Position numbers and translations under genes: made by a program
Shown here: in pieces, positions 24,552-33,370 of the stretch
Position numbering within the stretch: the stretch's first letter is position 1
Layout of the letters: each line of letters starts with the position of its first letter
Assembly (NCBI GenBank): GCA_021204045.1
Contig: JAJQAA010000018.1
Span: 46,309 to 110,308, forward strand
Origin: Clostridiales bacterium
GTDB taxonomy: Bacteria; Bacillota; Clostridia; Lachnospirales; Lachnospiraceae
Length of the DNA stretch: 64,000 bases
Direction of reading: 5' to 3'
Notes under the pieces: generated by a model
The model's database searches: none
What the model was told of the DNA's origin: nothing
The model's input: the letters and a program-made list of their open reading frames with translations, nothing else

Positions 24552-26627
24552 TTAATCGATCAGGTTTCGATAATAAGGCCAGTTCGCATCCCGGATGGCG
24601 ACCGTTACGTTATTTATCCCATTGCTGCTTTCATGGATGCAGAGAATCCGCCCGTCATCCGTCCAGGCGAGGAACATGATCACATGGGCATCGGTCCCCG
24701 TACGTACGATGATATCGCCTGGTTTGAGTTCGTCCCGGCCGATACGCCGGCCGCTGATGGCCAGTCCGGATGTGCTTTCATAAGGAAGTCGCTCGCCGGT
24801 GGCTGTCCAGTATACCCAGCTGATCCATCCGGAACAATCCAGACCACGTAGAATGCGGCCATCCTCATCCGGTGGCTGAAGGGATCCAAAATAATTTCCT
24901 TCATAACCAGCCGCAGCCGGTTTCCCGCCCCAGTAGTAGGGAATTTTTCCGACGGAAGACAATGCGGTTTTAATCACGGACCGGCGCGCCGATGATAAAT
25001 TTTCCGGCAACAAGGCAAGGTAGGAATCGATTTCTTCCTGACTTAAAGGGTTTGCAATTATAATGGATGAAATCGTCATTCCATAGCGTTCATACCAGTC
25101 GATGCTGCTCAAAGCGCGAGCAGCTCCAATCGTTTCTTCGTTCCAGCCGGGCCAGCCGTCGTCGGCTATATTTTCCGTATTGTTGCCTATGCTGTCGATG
25201 GTGAACAAATTATTGGTTTCATCCAGTCCGTTAATGCGGATATTAAGAATCAGGTCAACATGACCCGGACAGACTCTTTCTGTCGCGTCTGATGCGGAGG
25301 CGGTTTCTGTGAGTCCTTCTCTCTCACCGTCCTCGGCAGATACTTCTTCTGTCTGTGTTTTTTCTTCCGCTTCTATTTCATTTTCTATAGACGTATTTTT
25401 CTCATCCTCATCACCTTCGATGATCGTTATGGATGATTCCGCTTCTTCTTTGGCCCGGGCAGCGCCGGAGACAATCACACCGGAGGTCTCCGCAGATGAC
25501 GTTTCTTCGGATTCACTCTCCCCGGCGGTTTTTCGATGTTTGAAATGTGAAGTGATAACGGTGCTGTTTCCCGTACTCTCCTCCGCTTCATCCGCTGTCT
25601 GAATGGATGCTGTTTCATCTTGCGCGGGTTCTGTTTTTACGTCTTCTTTCTGCCCGTCTTCGTGTGTTTCCTCTACGCCTTCCTGTGCATATTCTTCATC
25701 TGCGCTTCTCTGTGCATATTCTGGCTCTGCGTCTTCCTCTGCGCTCTCCTCCTGCTCGAGAACCGCTTCTTTCAGAAGGCGGGCCATTTCGCGCTCCTGT
25801 GATTCCTCATCAAGACAACCATCACAATAATAAATATCGCTGATCGATACGTGGTAGGAATGGGAAGCCTCCCACAGTGTTTTCGCGTATTCCAGGAAAT
25901 ATTCGTGATCTTCCGCTCCCGTATAATAAGTATAAGTATTGGCCAGTGACATGATATCCGTTACATTTGAATAAGCACCGATTGGATTGCCGTCACCGTC
26001 AACGATGTGCAACCGGATGTTGCGGAACGAACCGATCACCCAGGTTGACGGGTCATTACTATCATGACTGGATTCATTTGGGTTGTAATCGCCGGTCACT
26101 GTATCGGCGGAAAGACTAAGATCATGCGCAAGGCTTAATGGCGTCATGTCGGAATAGTCATAAATACCGGCAAACCAGATCTGATCCTGCAGGCTCAATG
26201 TTTCGTAGATCCGTTCCGCATAGCTTTTCGGCTCCCTGTCATTATCTGTCTCACGATCTGTGCCATTGTCTGATTCCTCATCGAATTCATGATCGAAATC
26301 CGTATCATCGTCAGATTCCGGAAACAGATAGGCAAGATTCAGTTCATCCAGCGATGCAATGTGTATGTCCTCATCCGCTTCTGAGGAAGCAGCTCTTTGC
26401 GGATGAACCACAGGAAGGTTGTCCTCCGTCTGTGGAGTGGATGACATTGACGTTTCATATGCTTCTTCTGCCGCGGCCGCAAGGTAATACGGATTGGAAA
26501 AATATGGATTTGTTCCGGAGCAAAGACCGGCGCCGAGCGCCATCATTAGGATCGCGCTGATCCACCGGTTTCGGTTTGTTCCAGGAATATTTTTTTTAAT
26601 ATAAGCAAGCTGTCTGGTAAATTTCAT
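24552..26627 (-). CDS. Secreted NlpC/P60-family peptidoglycan hydrolase with a long acidic linker
   Basis: 691 aa. N-terminal hydrophobic segment (about residues 22-38) fits a signal or anchor. A region of about residues 60-480 is highly acidic and low-complexity. The C-terminal NlpC/P60 domain (about 555-691) has the catalytic Cys598 (LDCSGW) and His648 (TDAHVIMF), with HESS near the end. NlpC/P60 enzymes cleave peptide stems of peptidoglycan, commonly the gamma-D-Glu-diamino acid bond. Its neighbour encodes an LCP protein with a similar acidic tail, so both are probably envelope proteins expressed together. Confidence 0.9.
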   Translation of the reverse strand: MKFTRQLAYIKKNIPGTNRNRWISAILMMALGAGLCSGTNPYFSNPYYLAAAAEEAYETSMSSTPQTEDNLPVVHPQRAASSEADEDIHIASLDELNLAYLFPESDDDTDFDHEFDEESDNGTDRETDNDREPKSYAERIYETLSLQDQIWFAGIYDYSDMTPLSLAHDLSLSADTVTGDYNPNESSHDSNDPSTWVIGSFRNIRLHIVDGDGNPIGAYSNVTDIMSLANTYTYYTGAEDHEYFLEYAKTLWEASHSYHVSISDIYYCDGCLDEESQEREMARLLKEAVLEQEESAEEDAEPEYAQRSADEEYAQEGVEETHEDGQKEDVKTEPAQDETASIQTADEAEESTGNSTVITSHFKHRKTAGESESEETSSAETSGVIVSGAARAKEEAESSITIIEGDEDEKNTSIENEIEAEEKTQTEEVSAEDGEREGLTETASASDATERVCPGHVDLILNIRINGLDETNNLFTIDSIGNNTENIADDGWPGWNEETIGAARALSSIDWYERYGMTISSIIIANPLSQEEIDSYLALLPENLSSARRSVIKTALSSVGKIPYYWGGKPAAAGYEGNYFGSLQPPDEDGRILRGLDCSGWISWVYWTATGERLPYESTSGLAISGRRIGRDELKPGDIIVRTGTDAHVIMFLAWTDDGRILCIHESSNGINNVTVAIRDANWPYYRNLID

Positions 26628-26697
26628 AACTTACAGTTTACCATAACCAAAGAAAGAATAACAGAGAAAAACCTCTTACGAATTATAACATTTTTTG

Positions 26698-26761
26698 AAA
26701 GATATCATTTGCCGTCGTCACGTAATTATAAAAGATATCATTTGCTTTATCGTCACGTAAT
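26698..26761. repeat. Two imperfect direct repeats upstream of the NlpC/P60 gene
   Basis: AAAGATATCATTTGC followed by a short variable stretch and TCGTCACGTAAT occurs at 26698-26726 and again at 26731-26761. Read on the minus strand, each copy is followed by a TATAAT, at 26726-26731 and 26688-26693; the second is also preceded by TG as in an extended -10. The copies may be duplicated promoter or operator elements. Confidence 0.55.
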
Positions 26762-26799
26762 GGGTAATCATGGAAAACAATGAATGAGAATCTACTCAT

Positions 26800-26828
26800 A
26801 AGTTAACATAAAATTTTTATGTAAACTT
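26800..26828. repeat. AT-rich inverted repeat after rsfS
   Basis: AAGTTAACATAAA (26800-26812) pairs with TTTATGTAAACTT (26816-26828) at 12 of 13 positions around a 3-nt loop. It lies 35 nt past the rsfS stop. No strong T-run follows on the minus strand, so terminator function is uncertain; an operator is also possible. Confidence 0.5.
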
Positions 26829-26862
26829 GTGGGCAAAAATATTTCCCTATATAGCAGCTGTT

Positions 26863-27216
26863 TTATTGAAAATCCGCTGCTTCCATAGTTTTCCCATCGC
26901 GCCAGATTCGTTCCAGATCATAGAACAGGCGATCTTCCTTGCAGAACACATGCACGATAATATCACCATAGTCCATCAGGATCCAGTTGGCACTGTGATA
27001 GCCTTCGATCTGACGGCAATGGCAGCCAGCCTTTCCCAGCTGTTCTTCGACATGATCGGTCATCGCCTGCACCTGGTTGGGATTATTTCCGCTGGCGATA
27101 ATAAAATAATCGGCGAGTACAGATACCTCGCGAATGTCAATGACGCGAACATCCTCTCCCTTTTTATCGGCCAGCGCCGCCAGCGCCAGTTTCGTCATCT
27201 CTTTCGCCTGATCCAT
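26863..27216 (-). CDS. rsfS: Ribosomal silencing factor RsfS
   Basis: 117 aa. Binds L14 and blocks joining of ribosomal subunits under nutrient limitation. Motifs: ALADKKGEDVRVIDIREVS, ADYFIIASGNNPNQVQAMTDHV, NWILMDYGDIIVHVF and FYDLERIWRDG. AAAGGAG precedes the ATG. Follows yqeK, the usual Firmicute order nadD-yqeK-rsfS. Confidence 0.97.
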   Translation of the reverse strand: MDQAKEMTKLALAALADKKGEDVRVIDIREVSVLADYFIIASGNNPNQVQAMTDHVEEQLGKAGCHCRQIEGYHSANWILMDYGDIIVHVFCKEDRLFYDLERIWRDGKTMEAADFQ

Positions 27217-27279
27217 AAATTTTTTCTCCTTTCTGATTTCTCTGACAGAAGCCGTTCCCTTTGATTGGTTCTGTTTGCG

Positions 27280-27888
27280 TCAGGTCATGTGCGTCTTATC
27301 TGTGTTTTCCACACAGTATTTAAAATATTGATAGGTTTCCTGCGTCACCGGATCGATCGAACTGCCTTTTTTGGCCAGATAATCAAGTGTGCCGGCGAGA
27401 ATCTCATACATGGTCTGATCCAGATCCTGAAACGCCAGGGAGCGCATCTGTGCCAAGTTGGAAGCTTTATCGCGCCGGGGTTCAATGTAGTCGGCAATGT
27501 AAAGTATTTTATCCAGTGTGCTCATTCCCGGTTTCCCTGTAGTATGGCAGGCAATTGCAGAGAGAATTTCCTCATCTATGATACCAAAACGATGCTTGGC
27601 CATCCATGCTCCGTATTTCGCGTGAATCACCGCGGGAGCGCGGCGTTCCGCGGCTGTAAGCGGGATTTTGTGTTTCTCGCAGCGGGCGATCAGCTCGTTG
27701 TCCGTATAGCGTTTGGCGCAGTCATGGAGCAGACCGGCCAGTTCCGCCTTGCCGATATCGCAGCCATAGCGCATGGCCAGCGCGATACAGATGTAAGAAA
27801 CGCTGAGGGAATGTTCGTAGCGCATCGGATCCAGCCGGGATTTTAATCTCTTGCGGAAAGTGGCGACCTGTTCATTCATCGTAATCAT
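27280..27888 (-). CDS. yqeK: YqeK-family HD-domain hydrolase (Ap4A-cleaving)
   Basis: 202 aa from the ATG at 27888, where AGAAGGA gives a usable site; a longer frame upstream overlaps nadD. HD-domain metal ligands are visible in RYEHSLSVS and LLHDCAKRY, then IHAKYGAWMAKHRFG, ACHTTG and ILYIADYIEPRR. Members hydrolyse symmetrical diadenosine tetraphosphate. Sits between nadD and rsfS. Confidence 0.94.
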   Translation of the reverse strand: MITMNEQVATFRKRLKSRLDPMRYEHSLSVSYICIALAMRYGCDIGKAELAGLLHDCAKRYTDNELIARCEKHKIPLTAAERRAPAVIHAKYGAWMAKHRFGIIDEEILSAIACHTTGKPGMSTLDKILYIADYIEPRRDKASNLAQMRSLAFQDLDQTMYEILAGTLDYLAKKGSSIDPVTQETYQYFKYCVENTDKTHMT

Positions 27889-27902
27889 AAAGCATCCTTC
27901 TT

Positions 27903-28523
27903 TTATAAAGATTTTTGAGCAGTATACAATCCATTGGCGCAAATGTAGGTCTCCACCGCCCTGGGAACATAGGAAGAAATCGGTTCCTGCCTGGCGATCA
28001 TCGCCCGCAGTTCACCGGATGCGACATGCATCTCACTGCAGTGCAGCAGCTGAATCTTAGCGTCATAGCGCTCAGTAAGATAGCGTGCCTGTTCTTTTAT
28101 GGAACGTGCCGCACCGGGGTATTCACGGTCAGCGACGAGCAAACGTGTCTGCCGCAGAATTTCGTCCGGATGATACCAGCTTTCGATTTCAAGAAACGAA
28201 TCTGCGCCAACAATGAAATAAAATTCATGCTGCGGGTAAGTCCTGTGTAAAAGCCGCAGCGTCTCGGCTGTGTAGGAATCCCCCTCACGCCGAATTTCAA
28301 AATCAAAAAAACGAAAAAACGGGAAGGGGGCGATTGCCAGGCGTATCATCGCGCAGCGATCCGCGGCAGGGGTAATACTATGGTCATGTTTGTGCGGCGG
28401 CTGTCCGGCCGGCATGAACCAAATTTGATGCAGTTTGTATTCCGCGTGCGCCTGGCGTGCGAGCAACAGATGACCGTTGTGGATCGGATCAAACGTGCCG
28501 CCCATGAGGCCGATTCTTGCCAT
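27903..28523 (-). CDS. nadD: Nicotinate-nucleotide adenylyltransferase
   Basis: 206 aa from the ATG at 28523. A GTG at 28532 is in frame, but GAGAGGGG lies 8 nt before the ATG, so the ATG is preferred. Joins nicotinate mononucleotide and ATP to form deamido-NAD. Nucleotidyltransferase motif GGTFDPIHNGHLL at residues 7-19, then WFMPAGQPPHK, FDFEIRREGDSYTAETL and YFIVGADSF. The ISSTxxR motif is degenerate here (VASGELRAMI). Confidence 0.95.
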   Translation of the reverse strand: MARIGLMGGTFDPIHNGHLLLARQAHAEYKLHQIWFMPAGQPPHKHDHSITPAADRCAMIRLAIAPFPFFRFFDFEIRREGDSYTAETLRLLHRTYPQHEFYFIVGADSFLEIESWYHPDEILRQTRLLVADREYPGAARSIKEQARYLTERYDAKIQLLHCSEMHVASGELRAMIARQEPISSYVPRAVETYICANGLYTAQKSL

Positions 28524-28598
28524 TTTCACCACCCCTCTCCTGCTTTTTCATTCATTCAACCTGAGGCATTTCCATTACCTGTTTTCCGGTTTTGATCC

Positions 28599-28913
28599 TC
28601 ATTCCTGTTTCGATTTCTGTTTTGGCAGCTCGATCCGGCGCTTTTTCTCGTCTCTGGCCGGTTTGTACAGAACAATCTTTCTGCCGATCACCTGTACGAC
28701 CTCAGACTGGGTACGTCCAGCCAGTGTTTCCGCGGCCTGACGATTATCCTCCGGGCAGTCTTTCTGCACGCTGATTTTGATGAGCTCCCTGGCTTCCAGC
28801 GCTTCAGCGACCGCTGCCGTCAATTCCGGCGTGATGCCGGATTTGCCAATCTGCAGGATCGCGTCCATCGTCATCGCCAGCCCTTTCAAGTAGGCTCTCT
28901 GTTTACTGGTCAT
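28599..28913 (-). CDS. yhbY: CRS1/YhbY-family ribosome assembly RNA-binding protein
   Basis: 104 aa. KQRAYLKGLA at the start, QIGKSGI (the GxxG-type loop) and ELIKISVQKDCPEDN, AAETLAGRTQSEVVQVIGRKIVLYKP are the family pattern. Associates with pre-50S particles. A 9-nt gap after obgE; GGAG precedes the ATG. Confidence 0.94.
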   Translation of the reverse strand: MTSKQRAYLKGLAMTMDAILQIGKSGITPELTAAVAEALEARELIKISVQKDCPEDNRQAAETLAGRTQSEVVQVIGRKIVLYKPARDEKKRRIELPKQKSKQE

Positions 28914-28922
28914 AATTGCTCC

Positions 28923-30206
28923 TTATTTATAATAATCAAATTCATGCCCGTACATACGCACGGTGTCGCCCTCCTGGATACCGGCTTTCTCAAGATCATC
29001 GAGGATTCCGTTTTGCTTAAGAAAATTCTGGAAAAACTGGAAACCCTTCTCTGACTCGAGGTTCGTGTAGCCGAGCATCTTGTCGATGCGGGGACCTTCA
29101 ACGACATAAACGCCGTCGCTGTCGCGGGATACGGTATAAGGAAGATTCCGGTCTTCCGCGTAGATAATATCAAACTCTTTCTGAAAGACGACCGGTTCCT
29201 GCGGCGTTTTGCGCAAAAGCTCATTGACCGCAAAAAGGAGCTCGCGCACGCCCTTACCGCTGACCGCGGAGATCGGGTAAACCGAAAGACTCTGCGGCGA
29301 AAATTCACGGCGAAGCCTCTCCAGCGGATCTTCATCGCCCGCATAGACGGCATCCATCTTGTTGGCGGCAATGATCATCGGACGTTTTAAAAGTTCGGGA
29401 TTGTAAGCGGCAAGTTCCTTCTGGATCGCGTGAATATCTGCGATCGGATCCCGTCCCTCTGTACCGGCCGCGTCAACGACATGGATCAATACGCGGCAGC
29501 GCTCTATATGGCGCAGAAAATCATGGCCAAGGCCGACGCCATCGGCGGCGCCTTCAATCAGGCCGGGAATGTCAGCCATCACAAAACCGGCTCCATCCCC
29601 CAGATCAACGACGCCCAGATGCGGATCCAGTGTTGTGAAATGATAATTGGCAATCTTCGGACGCGCGTTGGAGACACGTGAGAGCAGCGTCGATTTGCCG
29701 ACATTCGGAAAACCGACCAGTCCCACGTCGGCGATCACTTTGAGTTCCAGCTCCACCCATAGCTCATGGCCGACCTGTCCCGGCTGCGCGTACTTCGGCG
29801 CCTGCATCGTCGCGGTAGCGTAATTCATATTCCCAAGGCCGCCCCGGCCGCCGCGCAGGATTACTTCGCGCCGGTTTTCGCCGGACATGTCGGCGATCAC
29901 CCGTCCGGAATCAAAATCCTTGATCACGGTGCCTTCCGGTACTTTGATGACCAGATCATCCGCGTCCGCGCCGTGACAGCGTCGTTTTCCACCAGGCTCG
30001 CCATCTCTTGCGACGTATTTGCGCACATGGCGGAAATCAGTCAGCGTATTCAGACCGGGATCAACCTCAAAAATGATATCGCCGCCCCGGCCGCCATTGC
30101 CTCCGTCCGGTCCGCCGGCCGGGACATAAAGCTCACGCCGGAAGCTGACGTGACCGTCGCCGCCTTTTCCGGATTTGATAAAAATTTTTGCGTGATCAGC
30201 AAACAT
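28923..30206 (-). CDS. obgE: GTPase Obg (ObgE/CgtA)
   Basis: 427 aa. Glycine-rich OBG domain (1-157: IKSGKGGDGHVSFRRE, GGRGGLGN), GTPase domain with G1 GFPNVGKST, G3 DIPGLIEGA, G4 NKMD and G5 SAVSGKG, and a C-terminal OCT domain (about 345-427). Involved in late 50S assembly, the stringent response and, in spore-formers, sporulation. Transcribed after rpmA across a terminator-like hairpin (30234-30268). Confidence 0.98.
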   Translation of the reverse strand: MFADHAKIFIKSGKGGDGHVSFRRELYVPAGGPDGGNGGRGGDIIFEVDPGLNTLTDFRHVRKYVARDGEPGGKRRCHGADADDLVIKVPEGTVIKDFDSGRVIADMSGENRREVILRGGRGGLGNMNYATATMQAPKYAQPGQVGHELWVELELKVIADVGLVGFPNVGKSTLLSRVSNARPKIANYHFTTLDPHLGVVDLGDGAGFVMADIPGLIEGAADGVGLGHDFLRHIERCRVLIHVVDAAGTEGRDPIADIHAIQKELAAYNPELLKRPMIIAANKMDAVYAGDEDPLERLRREFSPQSLSVYPISAVSGKGVRELLFAVNELLRKTPQEPVVFQKEFDIIYAEDRNLPYTVSRDSDGVYVVEGPRIDKMLGYTNLESEKGFQFFQNFLKQNGILDDLEKAGIQEGDTVRMYGHEFDYYK

Positions 30207-30233
30207 GATCCTGTCCTTTCAAAATAATCTCTA

Positions 30234-30268
30234 AAAAAGGGCTCCATACCGCGTCAGTATGAAGCCCC
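30234..30268 (-). terminator. Terminator or partial terminator between rpmA and obgE
   Basis: On the minus strand GGGCTTCATAC pairs with GTATGGAGCCC (stem 30240-30250 with 30258-30268, two mismatches) followed by a run of six T (30234-30239). Because obgE lies only 27 nt downstream, this probably lowers rather than abolishes readthrough, so ribosomal proteins exceed Obg. Confidence 0.75.
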
Positions 30269-30285
30269 TCAAACATTTTTGCTGG

Positions 30286-30576
30286 TTATTCAGCGGCGAC
30301 TCTCGGGTAAACAGAAACCTGCTTTTTGTCTCTGCCCTTTCTCTCAAACCGCACGACGCCGTCCACTTTGGCAAACAGGGTATCATCACCGCCGCGGCCG
30401 ACATTCAGGCCAGGATGGATCTTGGTGCCGCGCTGGCGGTACAGGATGTTGCCTGCCAGGACAAACTGTCCGTCCGCTCTCTTGGCGCCCAGTCTCTTGG
30501 ACTCGGAATCTCTGCCGTTCTTTGTAGAGCCAACGCCCTTTTTGTGCGCAAATAGCTGAAGGTTCATCGAAAACAT
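30286..30576 (-). CDS. rpmA: 50S ribosomal protein L27 with cleavable N-terminal extension
   Basis: 96 aa. The mature L27 begins after the Firmicute-type pre-sequence MNLQLFA, followed by [20 protein letters not shown]. In such bacteria the extension is removed by the Prp protease, encoded by the next gene upstream. GAGGAGGTG precedes the ATG at 30576, which adds MFS to the usual start; the ATG at 30567 is the alternative. Confidence 0.97.
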   Translation of the reverse strand: MFSMNLQLFAHKKGVGSTKNGRDSESKRLGAKRADGQFVLAGNILYRQRGTKIHPGLNVGRGGDDTLFAKVDGVVRFERKGRDKKQVSVYPRVAAE

Positions 30577-30579
30577 CTG

Positions 30580-30918
30580 TCACACCTCCTCAAATCGAAT
30601 TTTAATATACGGTTCTCCATAAGCATCCGCCAGATCCTCCAGTCCCAGAACCAGGGAATTCATCAGCAATGAAGCCGCCTCGCCGGGTTTATCGGTAAAG
30701 CGGAAACGGAAATCTCCTCCGTCCTCTTCCACATCCGCCTGAAAGGGATCTTCTGTAAAACGCTCCACACTGTTTGCCATGTTCAACGTCAGCGCGGAAG
30801 CTGCGGCACACACCAGATCCTGCCCCTCAACGGGCTGATCCGCACGGCCGGCATGTCCGGTCATCGCGATGCCGGTATAGCGGTGCTCGGAATTGACATA
30901 TACGGTTACATCAATCAT
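30580..30918 (-). CDS. prp: Ribosomal-processing cysteine protease Prp
   Basis: 112 aa from the ATG at 30918. A TTG at 30924 overlapping the rplU stop is the alternative start (114 aa). The His in GHAG and the Cys in VCAAASALT are the catalytic pair of the Prp (YsxB) family, which cleaves the L27 extension. Between rplU and rpmA, as in Bacillus and Staphylococcus. No clear ribosome binding site, so translation is likely coupled to rplU. Confidence 0.95.
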   Translation of the reverse strand: MIDVTVYVNSEHRYTGIAMTGHAGRADQPVEGQDLVCAAASALTLNMANSVERFTEDPFQADVEEDGGDFRFRFTDKPGEAASLLMNSLVLGLEDLADAYGEPYIKIRFEEV

Positions 30919-30920
30919 CG

Positions 30921-31229
30921 TCAAGCGTTGATTTTGTCGATCTTTACCTGCGTATAGAGCTGTCTGTGGCCGTTTTTCTTGTGATAGCCGGTCTTTCTCT
31001 TATACTTGTATACGATCACTTTCTTTGCCTTCGCTTCCTTGACGACAGTCGCGGAAACGGTGGCTCCCTCAACGGTCGGGCATCCGATAGACAGCTCGCC
31101 GTCGTTCACTGCAAGAACCTGGTCGAACGTAACGGTCTCACCGGCGTCCACGCCAAGCTTTTCAACACGAATGATATCGCCCTCTGCGACCTTGTACTGC
31201 TTTCCACCTGTTGCAATAATCGCGTACAT
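30921..31229 (-). CDS. rplU: 50S ribosomal protein L21
   Basis: 102 aa from the ATG at 31229, immediately after AGGAGGTGCCAT; longer upstream frames are not L21. Starts [14 protein letters not shown] and ends [15 protein letters not shown], typical of L21. First gene of the rplU-prp-rpmA-obgE-yhbY-nadD-yqeK-rsfS run. Confidence 0.98.
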   Translation of the reverse strand: MYAIIATGGKQYKVAEGDIIRVEKLGVDAGETVTFDQVLAVNDGELSIGCPTVEGATVSATVVKEAKAKKVIVYKYKRKTGYHKKNGHRQLYTQVKIDKINA

Positions 31230-31320
31230 ATGGCACCTCCTATTATCATTACTCGCCAACTGCGGTGTCCGCCTGTCAGAAGGCAGAACTTGAAAACCTC
31301 ATTGTGCAGCATACTTTGAT
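31230..31320 (-). promoter_or_regulatory. rplU 5' leader, probable L21 autoregulatory leader
   Basis: About 90 nt between the promoter and the rplU start. On the minus strand it contains a hairpin (GCCT-TCTGAC-AGGC at 31271-31284) and the AGGAGG site. Firmicute rplU genes usually carry an L21 leader element here; I infer this from position and structure and could not align it. Confidence 0.45.
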
Positions 31321-31350
31321 ATCTTAGCATGGACGGGCAATAATTGTCAA
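31321..31350 (-). promoter_or_regulatory. rplU operon promoter
   Basis: On the minus strand TTGACA (31345-31350), 18-bp spacer, TAAGAT (31321-31326). Confidence 0.7.
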
Positions 31351-31413
31351 CGAAAAATTGCTGTAATTTCACGCTGGAATTTCACACTGTTTATGAAAAT
31401 GGCAAATTACAGC

Positions 31414-31442
31414 TTGCGCAATAATAACCAAACAGATATAAT
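31414..31442 (+). promoter_or_regulatory. Promoter of the radical-SAM/rng/trk run
   Basis: TTGCGC (31414-31419), 17-bp spacer, TATAAT (31437-31442), 50 nt before the ATG at 31493. It is divergent from the rplU promoter 70 bp away. Confidence 0.7.
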
Positions 31443-31492
31443 GATACACGGAATATCCGCACAACTGATTAATAAAGAAAAGCAGGCAATTC

Positions 31493-33370
31493 ATGAGAAA
31501 ACTGGCATTAAGTGACGAAATTTTATTATCCATTCAGCAGCCGGCCCGCTATCTGGGCAATGAGCTGAATGCGGTTTATAAAGATCCGGATCAGGTAGAC
31601 ATCCGTTTTGCGATGTGCTTTCCGGACGTATATGAAATTGGCATGTCGCATCTGGGCATGCAGATTCTTTACAGTATGTTCAACCGCCGGACGGACGTCT
31701 GGTGTGAGCGCGTGTTTTCCCCCTGGACGGACCTGGATGACATTATGCGCCGGAAACATATTCCGCTGTTTGCGCTCGAATCGCAGGATCCTGTCCATGA
31801 TTTTGATTTTCTTGGTATTACGATCCAGTATGAGATGTGTTATACCAACATCCTGCAGGTGCTTGATCTATCTCACATCCCGCTGCATGCGGACGACCGC
31901 AAGGAAAATGATCCAATCGTGATCGGCGGTGGTCCCTGCGCGTACAATCCCGAACCTCTGGCGGATTTCTTTGACCTGTTTTATATCGGCGAGGGGGAGA
32001 CGCAATACGACGCCCTGTTCGATCTTTATAAGCAGGTTCATTTGTCCGGTGGGAACCGTTGGGACTTTTTACTGGCTGCGGCAAAACTGCCCGGTATCTA
32101 TGTCCCGCAGTTTTATGATGTCACCTATCATGAAGATGGCACGATCGCTGCGTTTACGCCCAATGAACCCGGCGTTCCCGCCACGATTCGCAAGGAGCTG
32201 GTCACAGAAATGGACGAGGCTCCCTACATTGAAAACCCGCTTGTCCCCTTTTTGAAAGTGACGCAGGATCGCGTTGTGCTGGAAATTCAGCGCGGCTGCA
32301 TCCGCGGCTGCCGTTTCTGCCAGGCCGGAAGCGTTTATCGTCCGCTGCGCGAGCACAGCCTGGAATATCTGAAACGCTACGCGGTGCATATGCTGCAAAG
32401 CACGGGGCATGAGGAAATCTCCTTGAGTTCTTTAAGCTCCAGCGATTATTCCAGGCTGAAGGAGCTGGTAAACTTCTTAATTGATGAATTTCAGGGTAAA
32501 GGAGTCAATATCTCTCTCCCCTCCCTGCGCATCGACGCGTTCTCGCTCGATGTGATGAGCAAAGTTCAGGACATCAAAAAAAGCAGCCTTACCTTCGCTC
32601 TGGAGGCCGGTACCCAGCGGATGCGCGACGTGATCAACAAAGGACTGACGGAGGAAGAAATTCTGAACGGTGCTCTGGAAGCGTTCCGTGGCGGCTGGAA
32701 CCGGGTCAAGCTCTATTTTATGCTCGGACTGCCGACGGAGACGGAGGAAGACATGCGGGGCATCGCCCTGCTTTCCGAAAAGATCGCGGAAACCTATTAC
32801 GACGAAATTCCCAAGGAACAGCGCAACGGCCGCGTGCAGGTCACGGCCAGTTCTTCGTTCTTTGTGCCGAAACCGTTCACGCCGTTCCAGTGGGCGCGGA
32901 TGTGCACGAAAGAAGAATTTCTCGAACGCGCCTGGCTCGTCAAGGATACGTTCCGCTCGATGAAAAACGCCAAAAGCCTGAAATACAATTACCATGAGGC
33001 TGACCTGACGGTTCTTGAGGGCGTCCTTGCACGCGGCGACCGCCGGGTCGCGGCGGTGATCGAGCAGGCTTATTACCACGGCGCACTTTATGACTCCTGG
33101 TCGGAATATTTCCACAATGATATCTGGATGCACGCCTTTGAGCTCTGCGGCGTCGACATTGATTTTTATACGACGAGAGAACGCGGACTTGACGAAATTT
33201 TCCCCTGGGATTTTATCGATACCGGCGTCACAAAAGCATTTTTAAAACGTGAGTGGCAAAACGCAATCGCCGGGACGGTAACGCCCAACTGCCGGGAGCA
33301 CTGCTCCGGCTGTGGGGCCCGCAGGTTTAAAGGAGGTGTCTGCTATGAAGATTCGCATTCGCTTCACTAA
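31493..33370 (+). CDS. TIGR03960-family B12-binding-like/radical SAM protein
   Basis: 625 aa. N-terminal cobalamin-binding-like region (about residues 30-200: DIRFAMCFPDVYEIGMSHLGMQILY, IVIGGGPCAYNPEP) and a radical SAM domain with the cluster Cys269-x3-Cys273-x2-Cys276 (RGCIRGCRFC). A C-terminal Cys-rich stretch (NCREHCSGCGARRF) may hold a second metal. The substrate is unknown. Overlaps the next gene by 26 nt; the two families nearly always occur together and are fused in some bacteria. Confidence 0.9.
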   Translation: MRKLALSDEILLSIQQPARYLGNELNAVYKDPDQVDIRFAMCFPDVYEIGMSHLGMQILYSMFNRRTDVWCERVFSPWTDLDDIMRRKHIPLFALESQDPVHDFDFLGITIQYEMCYTNILQVLDLSHIPLHADDRKENDPIVIGGGPCAYNPEPLADFFDLFYIGEGETQYDALFDLYKQVHLSGGNRWDFLLAAAKLPGIYVPQFYDVTYHEDGTIAAFTPNEPGVPATIRKELVTEMDEAPYIENPLVPFLKVTQDRVVLEIQRGCIRGCRFCQAGSVYRPLREHSLEYLKRYAVHMLQSTGHEEISLSSLSSSDYSRLKELVNFLIDEFQGKGVNISLPSLRIDAFSLDVMSKVQDIKKSSLTFALEAGTQRMRDVINKGLTEEEILNGALEAFRGGWNRVKLYFMLGLPTETEEDMRGIALLSEKIAETYYDEIPKEQRNGRVQVTASSSFFVPKPFTPFQWARMCTKEEFLERAWLVKDTFRSMKNAKSLKYNYHEADLTVLEGVLARGDRRVAAVIEQAYYHGALYDSWSEYFHNDIWMHAFELCGVDIDFYTTRERGLDEIFPWDFIDTGVTKAFLKREWQNAIAGTVTPNCREHCSGCGARRFKGGVCYEDSHSLH

